Below, one piece after another: positions 19,791 to 29,244 of a stretch of 64,000 bases of DNA. The notes beneath the pieces were generated by a model, which was not told where the DNA came from, ran no database searches, and saw only the letters and a list, made by a program, of their open reading frames with translations. Positions within the stretch are counted from its first letter, which is position 1, and each line of letters begins with the position of its first letter. The DNA is taken from NCBI GenBank assembly GCA_030512335.1, contig JAULSU010000005.1:1-64000 (forward strand). The letters run 5' to 3'. Origin of the DNA: Immersiella caudata (taxonomy: Eukaryota > Ascomycota > Sordariomycetes > Sordariales > Lasiosphaeriaceae). The position numbers and the translations under genes are program-made.

Positions 19791-20731
19791 CGGTGCCGCC
19801 AACTACGTACACGCCACCATCAAGCGCCGCCCATGACCACGATGGAGCCCGGTACGCAACAGGCGGCGCAGGTGGAACCTCATCCCATCTCTTATACCAC
19901 AGCAGCGAGCTCGGCAGACCACACTCCCAATGTCCTGCGAGGTACACCGTGCTTGACACATCCTCTTTCTCCAGTCGCTGTTGCATGGCCCTTGCGAGTC
20001 CGCAGATGGCAACGAGCTTGTCCCCTGCAACTGTAAGATCACACCCAGACTACACGGAAAGGTGCTCAGCCCACTCGGCCAGCAGCTTCGAGACGGGGCC
20101 CCGGGAATTCTCCACGGTGTATTCGTGGATCTCGATCAACCGCTTCCACTCACGCCCATCGACGGCGGCGGCATCGTCGCCCTCTTCCTCGAGCCGGGAG
20201 CCCCACAGACGCCCCGGGCGGGCCTCACAGGCACGCGTCGTCATACATTCCCAAAATACCTGCCGCGAGCCGAAGTGCAGCACACGGGCGGGGAGCAGCC
20301 GCTCCTGCACGACCCACGCCCGACGGATGAGCGGGTCGGTCAGCCATTCGCGATGCCAGTCGGTGTTGTCCTCATCAAGGACGTAGGTCTCCCTGCTGCC
20401 GTCGCGGGTCGCGCTGAGACGGACGGCGGCGGGAGCCACGGCGGCGGGGTCGCGCGTGCGGAAGCACCCGCCCTGGTCATTGGACGAGCCAAGCGCCGAG
20501 ATGTTGAGATCCGAGTGCCTGTAGATGCTGTAAATTGAAGCTGCCTCGCGGGCCCAGTCCCCGGCCGAGTCCTGTAAGATTCAGACGCGGTCAATCCAGA
20601 GGTGGCTGAGGCTGAAGCGGGTGACGATCTCCAAGGCGCCGGCAAATGTGGCAGGGAGTGAGGCGACGGGCTGCGGGGCGCGGAGCTGTGGGAGCGTGGT
20701 GCGGGTGAGCATGAGGATGCCGGTTCGCCCG
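19790..20731 (-). pseudogene. HET-domain gene, 3' half (split by a transposon)
   Basis: Continues the HET gene from the right side of the element at 20737-24049. Reads GGRTGILMLTRTTLPQL, SLPATFAGALEIV, SLSHLWIDRV, stop, ILQDSAGDWAREAASIY, then ALGSSNDQGGCFRTRD, RRAWVVQERLLPARVLHFG, stop, and GDKLVAICGLA, PSWSWAALDGG. In-frame stops stand where family members have Cys (WIDxxCIxQD) and Tyr (before SGCDLT). HET proteins mediate vegetative incompatibility in filamentous ascomycetes. This copy is dead by insertion and by nonsense changes. Confidence 0.85.
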
Positions 20732-21542
20732 CCAAGGGCCCGATCTTTTCGCGACTGGTCAGTGGGAGACTGGTCCAGTTGGACCACCTTTGGCTACATT
20801 CAAGCCCCTGTAAGGTGTGGATCCAGCCAAAAAGTACTGAACTAGCCTATTGCCAAGAATCCAGCGTTAATAATCAATGCCAAGCCCTCTTACCGCCTTC
20901 GTTGCTAAGTGGGGGATTTACCACCTGTTGTATTCTAGAGTAAGGCTTGAAGCCATTGTAAGGAGTGTTTGAACGCCGCCAGCTTACACCAGGTCTCCGG
21001 ATCGTACTAAACTTATGTTTCCACCAGCTAAATCGACCGATATGGTATCCTAAGAGGACTTTATTATCGTAAAGCCTGTTATTAAAGCGTTAAAGGGCTG
21101 TAAAATACCCCGTACCGCCGATAAATTCCTTAACCTCGCTAGTATTCCGGAACAAGACCTTAACACTAGTAGCGACGACGATTTTCCAGCATTAGAGACC
21201 TTAAGCCAATTATCCCTTACATTAACCACACTTACGCCTTTATCTGCACCTAGCCTATTATTTAGTGGCACCACGATTAATCTCCGGGTTAGTACGCCGA
21301 TTAAGGGCCCTACACCGGGGCGTAAGTGTGCCTTAACAAATACCGCTTTAGTTAAAGATAAAAGGAAGAGGAAGAAGGTCGATATAGGGCCACCCTTTAA
21401 AGTTAACTACACTTTAAAGATAACTGCTTAAATTATAGCCTGGTTTCTAGAGTGTAAGGTAGCTGGTTTGTTTAACTTTACGAAAAAAAAGGATTATAAA
21501 GAGGTTTAAGTAACGGTAAAAGAATAATATTATAAAACTTAG

Positions 21543-22032
21543 TGTGACGACCTGCGGGCCACCCTTGTAGGTCGGAACGGACCGACGTGTCCCCGCAGGC
21601 GCCACAGTGTGCAGACAGTGCAAACCAAAACGCGCACACGGATTGATCACCCTGATCACTGAGAGGAAGGAGTGATCACGATAAACGCTAAGACTATTGA
21701 TCACCTTGCTTACTGAACAAGCCTAGTGATCAGAGTGATCAAAGTACAAGTTACATCTCTATTAGTTAGTATAGATAGCTATCATCGTACCCACGATGGT
21801 GTGAGGAACCTTCTGTTCCTCACACAAGTATTTACTCGTTAATTAAACTAACCTTGATTATATCCTACTACACTAACACTTAGAGTGTTACTCTGTCTTA
21901 TAGTGACATACAACCACCATTGACCAGTGAACCCCCGTCTGTAAGGACTTGCCTCTGTATTACTCCTTTCTACCCACCCCTCCTATACAGCGACCCTGCC
22001 GACCGTCTGTCGACAGGCCAGAGGTTGTAACA
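21543..22032 (+). mobile_element. Solo LTR, 490 bp, with TSD CTTAG
   Basis: Begins TGTGACGACC and ends GTTGTAACA. The 5-bp direct repeat CTTAG flanks it at 21538-21542 and 22033-22037. No internal retroelement domain is present, so it is what remains after LTR-LTR recombination. Related in part to 12990-13155 in inverted orientation. Strand is arbitrary. It sits inside the TIR element and is therefore younger than it. Confidence 0.88.
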
Positions 22033-22311
22033 CTTAGCCGATTTTCCCTTAGAGTGAGAAAACTATCACTATAAAGTACGATATTAAACGGGCCTGATAA
22101 TAAGTGTATAAGACCTTTTTTAACGAGTTATCTAGTGTTACTGTAAACCCTAATACTAGTATTATCTAAGCCCTTAATACTGTATAAGATTATTACTTTA
22201 AATAAATTAATAACAGGTATAAATAGCTGCAGACGTAGCCACTTAAAGATGCTGAAGTGTACAGTTAAATCTTCTAAAGAGAGATAATGATAAGGATTAA
22301 GATTGTTGCTT

Positions 22312-22980
22312 TGTAGCACTCTACAGGCCTGTATTACAGCACCTGAGAGCCTGTGGGAGCCTGTAGCACAGTGCTCCGATCAGGGGAAGAAATGCGAGTA
22401 CAGTGCTCCGGAGGAGCGCTGTGAGGTACGACAGCAGAGCTTACTAAGGTGCTGAAGGAAGCAAACGAAGGCCTATACTACAGAGCCTAAAAGACAAGTT
22501 ACAGCGGACTATGCGCTGTAAAACAGAAGGTTTCAGTGAACTCTGCACTGTAATGACAACTGTATTGCTTGTGAATTGCTTGCTTCAGTGAGTAGTACTT
22601 AACTGAAGGAAGTAGATTGCTTGCTTGAGAGGAAAGCTAAGTACAGGAGAGGAGATGGCTAGTTATAGGCTGTGGGAGCTCTGGAATGGAAATTCCAGAG
22701 CTTTCTACTACTAATACAATAATAGAATAGTATGGTGGAGGCTCTCCACAGGCCTCGTAATCACTGATGTGGCCTCAGAAGGTTGTGGAAGCCTGTGGGC
22801 TTCCAGAGCCTTCTGTGGCCCCCTGAAGGCCCTGAATCCTTCTGGATTCCAGAAGGTTCGAAGCCACATTGTGGCTAGTGGGTGGTGGCTGCAGGTGCAG
22901 GGTACCCAGTGGGTGCAGGGCACCCAGTGCCTTTCTCACTGGCAGGCCCTGTAAATACAGGGCCTCTTTAGCGCTCTCAG
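22312..22980. repeat. GC-richer repeat block inside the TIR element
   Basis: A block rich in CCTGTGG, CCAGAAGG and GTGCTCC-type words, unlike the AT-rich sequence on both sides, with short local palindromes (GGAATTCC-like, TGGAATGGAAATTCCAGAG). Probably another nested repeat; boundaries not resolved and no duplication found. Confidence 0.35.
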
Positions 22981-24057
22981 AGGCTAGAATTTAACATAAA
23001 CAAATAATCTTACCTTACTACAGTAAATACGTTTTAAATTATCTTACCCTTACAGTTTTATTAATATACACTTTAATAAAAGGGTATATACACTACGATA
23101 TATATCCCGTTAATAACACTAATATAACCATTAAGTGCTACGTTTTAAAGGTTCAACTTAACCGCTAAATTAAGCTAATCGTCCTTTAAAAGCCATACGT
23201 ACACCCTGTGTAACGATATAAGTATTAATAAGATTATCCTTATCACCCTAAATACTAAACTCTAAATAACCTAAAATAAGTGTGCTATATTACACTAGGT
23301 TTTATCCTGTGCGAGGATATACACCACCATTAACAGCTTCTGCTTTACAGTCTAATAACAGCTTTTATAAAAGCCCTTGTTCGTTTAAAGCCACCGTATT
23401 AATTTATAAAAGGTCGACTTTGATAACTAGAATAGCTCTTTAAACTACGTCTTTAAGCCTTTAAGATACCGCGCCGTAATCCTCTGCGCGCTGGCTGGAC
23501 CGCCAGGGTGGTGAATCTCACGCCCCAGACCCCGTAGATATCACCTCCGGGGAGCGTTTCGGGCCCTTAGAAGAAGGCGCGCCAAAAGCGCTGCGGTAAT
23601 AAGGAACCTAGTGGTCATTTTAAAATGCTGGATTGCTTTATTTTAGTGGCCTAGATCCAGTTATTACATTAAAGGCTGGATTTTTAGATCGGCACTTTTA
23701 TTTTTCTATTATAAAACCCCTGCAGCACAGTTAACCGCTAGACTGGCGACCTCGGCACAGCTAACTTTTACCAGTCTGGCACTGGCCAGTCCGACTGTTA
23801 AAACACCAAAAAACGGTAGAATCAGGGCCCATGAATTACGATAATTAGTTTGGCGTTAGCTTACAGTAGCGTGGTACATGGTGGGCATGGGGGGTGTAAG
23901 CGCCTAGAAGCCTCTGGGGGTGTGTCCTGTAGCCGCCACCGGAATTGGCTGCCAGAAATGGGAAAGCGGCCCGGAAAAACCAGTCTTGGCGCGCCAAGAC
24001 CACTCAACTGGACCAGTCTCCCACTGACCAGTCGCGAAAAGATCGGGCCCCAAGGGA

Positions 24058-24815
24058 TCCCTAACAATGACTGAGAATCATGTAGCGGGTGTGACGGGGA
24101 ACTTCGGTTGCGAGAACCAGACGGTAGGTTTTGGCTTCCGAATCGAGTTCGAGTATGCGGCTGGGCATGAAGCCCGTCCCGCGGTTTGCGTGGCATTTTT
24201 CGGGATGGGAGTCGCAGTCATCTGTCCATCTTTGGATAACATCCCACGTCTGAGAGCTTGATGTCGATGGACCCAGATCGTAATTTAGGCGCTGCCCGTT
24301 TTCTTGGCCGCGATTGAAACATTTCAGTTCACGGCACCGCATGTCAATTGGAGTCGAGGAGCACGACATACCGACGGGGCCAAATCTGAACTCTTTGGAA
24401 CAACCCCTAGACAGGATGAACACCACAGGTGTTGTTGCGAACGATACGGCAAACACCGAGTACCAGCCGGTTTTCTGTAGCTTGTTGCTGATGATTTGGT
24501 CGCCGTCGTCTTTAGACTCGAAATCTCGACACACGCCACATCCAAAATCTTTCGATGCCTCCCAAGATGTACGGCTCCAGTGGTGGCCGTAGATGTGGCG
24601 TTCCAGTTCGAAACCGGTGTGCTCAAGGTCTTGTCGCCATCCCCCAGCCGTGTCAGCAAGGCGGTAAAGACCTCAGATCTCATTGCACTGCCGAACTCAT
24701 CAACCCATTCGGAGATCGGCCCAACCCGCCGAGTATCCGCTGAACTCCAAACATTCTCGAGACTATCCCGGCAGGTGTTACAAAGCGGCATGATTGGCGC
24801 AAAGTCTATAGATAA
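24058..24815 (-). pseudogene. HET-domain gene, 5' half
   Basis: N-terminal part of the split HET gene. Reads MPLCNTCRDSLENVW, then in another frame FELERHIYGHHWSRTSW, ASKDFGCGVCRDFES (the usual region of GCxxC Cys pairs), a Cys-rich middle, RWTDDCDSHPEKC, MPSRILELDS and finally YMILSHC followed by TAG. The next bases are the CCTTGG/transposon junction. The frame change near 24600-24640 could be an unrecognised intron or an indel. The rest of the gene resumes at 20731. Confidence 0.75.
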
Positions 24816-25127
24816 CGCCTTGCCTTCTTCTGGTGCAAAATCTAGGGCGATTCTTGCGCGGATGCAACGGAAAGTAGGTAAATAGGGCAAGGCAAGGCAA
24901 GTGTTGCAGCCTGCGCGCGACAGTGGCGATGACTAGGGTGGCGACGAACTCAAGCTCTGGGACGCCACGATATCAAACGTCTAGGATCGCTTTGGCCTGT
25001 TAAGTGCGGGGTAGAGCATTAACCCAGAACATCAATTTATCTAATCCCTCCCAATACCCACTAAGAGCCTAGAAAAATAAGATGTGTGGGTATCCCCTCC
25101 CACAGGGGGTTATCCTTTTTATTATCC
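24816..25127. other. Intergenic, no gene seen
   Basis: Holds the old promoter of the HET gene and the 3' flank of the MFS gene; nothing else supported. Confidence 0.4.
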
Positions 25128-26378
25128 CTACACCCTCCCGAGCAAGCCCTGGGCTGTAAAAGCCTTGCTTACAAACACCACTACAGCGCCAACTAGGCAT
25201 ACAATGCCGCTGAAGATGGAAACCTGTAAAAATCCAGCATACCGCTCCACTAGAACCCCGTTAATAGGAGGACCTATTAGGGCAGCGACCGAGCCAATTG
25301 CCATTCCCATGCCGAGGTATGTCCCCAGGTTCCTCGGGTCGTCGGCGCAAATCGTAAGGGCAGCTGAAGCGCCCGAGATAATGGTACCCGATGAGAAACC
25401 GAACGCCACCGAGTACACGACAAGACCAGCCGTGCTTGTGGCTATGTTCATACATAAGACGATAATGCCTGTCGCCAAGCTGCCGGCTGCAAATACATTC
25501 AGCTTCCCGTACTTGTCGGCAAGGAAACCGGGGATAACCCTCCCGAAAGTCGACGCGCCGTTAAGGATGGCGACGAGATAGCTTGCGAAGGCAGGCTCGA
25601 TGCCACGTGAGACAGCGTACGTCGGGAGGAAGAACAACGGGGTCATCATCCCAAGGAAGGACAATGCCAATCCCAACACGATCAGCACGTAAGTCGAGTT
25701 TTTGAAGGCATCGGGAATGAAGAAGTCGGTTTTGCGCGGAGGGAGGCGGGCCTTGATGGCCAAGGAAGAGAAGAGCATGATGGGTGTGACGACGAAGCCC
25801 ATAATGCGGACAGACCATGCAAAGCCGAGGTCTGAGTCGTTGAGCATCTTGGAGAGGGCAATGGGAAACACAACGCCACCAATGGACGAGCCGGAAATGA
25901 CGATGCCGAGGGCAGCGGCCCGCCGCTTGTCGAAGAACTGCGAGACGGCTGCGAAGGCGGGGAACTGCAACATGCTCATGGCCAGGCCCATCAGAACCCC
26001 CTGGCACAGCATGAAGTGCCAGTACCGCGTGCAGAGCGAAAGCAGCATAAGCGAGGCGATGTAGACGATGGCCGCTGGGGGGATGAGCCACCCGGCCCCG
26101 AAGCGGTCGAAAAGGGGGCCGGAAATGGCGCCAAAGGCGAACTGCAAGAATACAGACAGTGAGCCGAACCACGCGATGGCATCTGGGGAGTAGTCGGGCA
26201 GCAGGCGCGTAGCGTAGTACTCCTGGAAGACGCCATACGAATTTGTGAGGCCCAGACATGCGAATGTGGTGCCAGCCGCGCCGAGAGCAACCGACCAAGC
26301 CCGTAGTCCGCCATCCGGGGCCTCACTAAAGTGTGGGACGTCGTCCAGTCTCGACTTCTCAACGTCGGCTGTGTCCAT
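25128..26378 (-). CDS. MFS transporter, monocarboxylate-permease-like
   Basis: Single exon, 416 residues, ATG at 26378. The N-terminus EAPDGGLRAWSVALGAAG and LTNSYGVFQEYY are the DGG-W and NSFGVFQxYY signatures of fungal monocarboxylate-permease-like MFS proteins (MCT/MCH type). About 12 hydrophobic segments follow; the loop after TM2-3 has GPLFDRFGAG, and TM5-6 carries GIVISGSSIGGVVFP. The second half includes FLADKYGKLNVF. Length is normal. It is divergent from the Zn2Cys6 regulator at 26750, sharing a 371-bp intergenic region with a TATATA near 26484, so joint control is likely. Substrate unknown; proteins of this type move small carboxylates or secondary metabolites across membranes. Confidence 0.88.
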   Translation of the reverse strand: MDTADVEKSRLDDVPHFSEAPDGGLRAWSVALGAAGTTFACLGLTNSYGVFQEYYATRLLPDYSPDAIAWFGSLSVFLQFAFGAISGPLFDRFGAGWLIPPAAIVYIASLMLLSLCTRYWHFMLCQGVLMGLAMSMLQFPAFAAVSQFFDKRRAAALGIVISGSSIGGVVFPIALSKMLNDSDLGFAWSVRIMGFVVTPIMLFSSLAIKARLPPRKTDFFIPDAFKNSTYVLIVLGLALSFLGMMTPLFFLPTYAVSRGIEPAFASYLVAILNGASTFGRVIPGFLADKYGKLNVFAAGSLATGIIVLCMNIATSTAGLVVYSVAFGFSSGTIISGASAALTICADDPRNLGTYLGMGMAIGSVAALIGPPINGVLVERYAGFLQVSIFSGIVCLVGAVVVFVSKAFTAQGLLGRV

Positions 26379-26749
26379 AGTTGTCCTCTGGGCGAGTGAA
26401 TGGGGTCTTGGAAGAGGGAAAACGAGTGAAGGTGTTGACTGAGGAAACTCGAACGGCAGGATTTTCAGGGGAAACCCATGGCACATATATAGGGAAAGCG
26501 GGAAATTGCAGCAACATGCTTTCTTTCTCAATTGTCGGGGCTCTCGGAAGTAAGCCCAATCGTGGTGGCCCTGCAGGAGTTGCATCACGGGTTCGGCAAA
26601 TTCCGTCTCGGAGATAACGCGATGGATTTCCCGAATTTCCCGAATTTCCCGCCACGCCCGCCTTTCTTCTCTCCCTTCTTCGCACGTCTCCTTATCGTCA
26701 GCAACGAACTTTGCCCGGTCGACCGGAATTTTGCTGCGAAGCATCCGTG
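26379..26749. promoter_or_regulatory. Bidirectional promoter region between MFS and Zn2Cys6 genes
   Basis: 371 bp. TATATA at about 26484 lies about 110 bp upstream of the MFS ATG. Three GAATTTCCC-like units stand in tandem at 26632-26655. CGG-rich triplets are present, but no clear inverted CGG pair was found by eye. Confidence 0.45.
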
Positions 26750-29108
26750 ATGGAGCCTTTACGGAAGCGGAGACGCCCGGCCGTGTAAGTCCGACTCCTT
26801 CATTCGCGCGAGCCATGGTCTCCGGTTTCCTAACTTTGCCCCCAGCTCGTGCTCGCAGTGTCGGTCTCGAAAGGTCAAGTGCAACCGCGAGAATCCTTGC
26901 AGCAACTGCGAGAAGCTGTCCAACAATACCGTTTGCGACTACACCGATGTCCACGCCCAAGCGAGAACTGCGCATCGCACTGCGATTTCGAATGTTGGGC
27001 CGGATGCTCAGTCACAAACAGCTGCGACTCGCAAACAACCAGGCGCGAGCAGGGTCAGCGCACCACCACCGTCAACCCGGCCCGGGGCGTCTCCGGCATT
27101 CTCGTCGGCCTCGACCGCAGCATCGCCCGTCGTGGCTACAGCAGCATTCACGGGCCTCGGCGATGCTTTCTACGTTCACTATGAGCAAGAGAGTGTAGAG
27201 TCGCTTGGTGCCGGGGCGCCCCTGTCGCAGTCGATCCCACGCTTCGTGGCACACAAGACTCGGCTCTTTGGGCAGAGCCATTGGGTCAGCCCCTGCATCA
27301 CTCTGTTTCGTGATTTGATCCATCTCATGGGCAGGAGCGTTAATACCTTAGCCTATGCCGAGATTGAGCGCTGCAAGTCGCTTGCGCGACTTATCAAAGC
27401 TCGTCGCTCGCCGCCCTGGCCAACAGCGCCGACGCGCGAGCTTCCTTCCCGTGATGTCGCCGACGTGCTGGTCGACCGTTACTTCCAGACAACCGAGACA
27501 CTGTACCGGGTGCTGCACATTCCATCGTTTCGGAAATCCTATAGCGCCTTGAGGGAGCAACAACCTGGCGTCAGGGAGCAGCAGGCAGATATGGGCTTCA
27601 TCATCCAGGTCAAGCTAGTCCTCGCCATTGGTGCCACGACATACGACGACGACTTCTCTCTCCGCACAATGGCCATTGGCTGGGTTCACGAAGCCCTGAC
27701 TTGGAACTCCTCCCCAGTTGACGCCAAGTCTCGTCTCACGATACAAGGAATCCAGAACCACATCCTCCTGCTGATTGCCCAAGACCTTGTCGGTGTCGGC
27801 CGGTCCATGGTATGGCCCTCGACAGGCGCCCTCGTGCGAACTGCCATGCACATGGGCCTGCATCGCGATCCCTCCCGCCTGCAACCATCGGCAACGCTGT
27901 TTGCCGCTGAGATGCGCCGCCGGCTCTGGAATACCATCCTTGAGCTGGTCGTCCAGAGCAGCCTCGGTGTCGGCGGCGCCCCCCTCCTCTCCCTGTCCGA
28001 GTTTGACACGCTTCCGCCCTCCAACTACTGCGACGACGACCTTTGCCTCACGTTTGAAAAGCCGCCCTCGTCCCAACCGCTGACCACGCTCACGGAAACC
28101 ACTGTTGCGATCGCCTTCCGACAGACGCTGCCAGTCCGCTTGTCGATTGCGTGCCATCTGAACAGCCTATCGTCGCCGTCTCCAACTGCGCCATACTGCA
28201 CCACCCTCGACCTTGACGAGGCCTTGCGCTCAGCCTACTTGGGCATATCTCAGGGACTCCGGATGCACGGTCCTTCCTTTGGCGTCCTGTACCTTGATCT
28301 CCTCGTCCACCGGTACCTTGCCGCGCTGCATGTTCCCTTTCTCGCCTCAGCACTCAGCCTCGACCCCGCCAGGGCAGGTGCCAACACTAACAACGGCGAC
28401 AACGCCAACAACTGCAACAGATCCAAGTTCCTCTTTAGCCGCAACTCGGCCCTGTCAGCCACGCTCCGTGTCTGGGCAGCCAGTACGGCGTCTTCTTCCC
28501 CGCTGTTCACCCGATTTGTGACCAACGGGACGACTTTTCTCCGTGCGTCGTCAGCACAGGCCATCTTTGTCATCGCTGCCGAGCTGCGGGCCCAGCTGCT
28601 TGCCGAGCTCTCTAGTCTGGTACCTACCCCCGTCATAGTGCGTCCTGACCTGGCAAAAGTGCTGGAGGAGGCCGAAGACTGGGCCTTGCGTTGCATTAAT
28701 GCCGGCGAGACTAACGTCAAGGGTTACCTATTTGTGTGCTTAATCCGCGCCCAGATCGAGGCCATGCGCGCGCGCCTGGCAGAGGACGAGGTCCCAGGCG
28801 TGCTGTCCCGGGTAATCGAGGAGGCTGGGGCAGAGTGTGTTCGGCGATTGGAGCAAATCCTCGGGAGTCTACCCCAGAGTACGCAGGAGGGCGACGACAA
28901 GAGGCGCAGAGAATGGGAGAGTCCGAACACGCCGAGTGGCGACAATGAGATTGTAAGTACCTGCCCACCTTGCCTGTTTTACCCCCCCCCCCCCCCCCCC
29001 TTTGCTAGGGACAATGTACTACGTTGCTGACAGTAATAATACTAGGACTGGCTGGGATCGTTCTTTAGCTTTGAGGACGCCGAGCTGCTAAGCTGCGATC
29101 CCTTTTAA
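26750..29108 (+). CDS. Zn2Cys6 transcription factor with fungal_trans domain
   Basis: Exons 26750-26784, 26846-28952 and 29046-29108 (introns 61 and 93 nt, donors GTAAGT), giving 734 residues. Exon 1 codes MEPLRKRRRPAV, and the joined frame gives the binuclear cluster CSQCRSRKVKCNRENPCSNC followed by a sixth Cys in TVCDY, so the cluster is complete only if intron 1 is removed. The middle is a fungal_trans homology domain with VDRYFQTTETLYRVLHIPSF, GRSMVWPSTGALVRTAMHMG and RRRLWNTILELV. Exon 3 codes an acidic/aromatic tail (DWLGSFFSFEDAELL), which looks like an activation segment. The C-run in intron 2 (from 28981) is a sequencing hazard. Likely regulator of the adjacent MFS gene. Confidence 0.9.
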
Positions 29109-29244
29109 ACAAGGATAATAGCCCTGTGATAAATGTGAAGCAGGCTATTTTGACGTAGGGAAGGGCCCCAAAGAGATGTCCCTAAACCCGTTATACCAGC
29201 AATGGTGATGTTGCAGATATGGAGCTGGAGACTGAGCCAACCTT

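Larger units (their letters stand above)
20737..24049. mobile_element. TIR DNA element of unclear family, inserted in a HET gene
   Basis: 3313 bp with identical 45-bp inverted ends (20737-20781 and 24005-24049, starting GGCCCGATCTTTTCGCG) and a 5-bp duplication CCAAG (20732-20736 and 24050-24054). Removing the element and one CCAAG rejoins the HET reading frame as SHC-stop-GSLGGRTG, where the stop is TAG for the usual Trp. Without the nested solo LTR it is 2.8 kb. The interior is AT-rich with no intact transposase; one open stretch (about 21060-21430, plus strand) is Ser/Thr/Leu-rich. A 5-bp duplication with GGCCC ends fits no family I can name with confidence. Confidence 0.85.

Noticed and set aside
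22312..22961. Nested LTR (TGTAGCAC...AATACA)
   Set aside because: TG/CA ends are present but no target-site duplication was found, and the boundaries could be chance.
20737..24049. Assignment of the TIR element to hAT or Mutator
   Set aside because: A 5-bp duplication fits neither (8 and 8-11 bp), and no transposase motif could be read.
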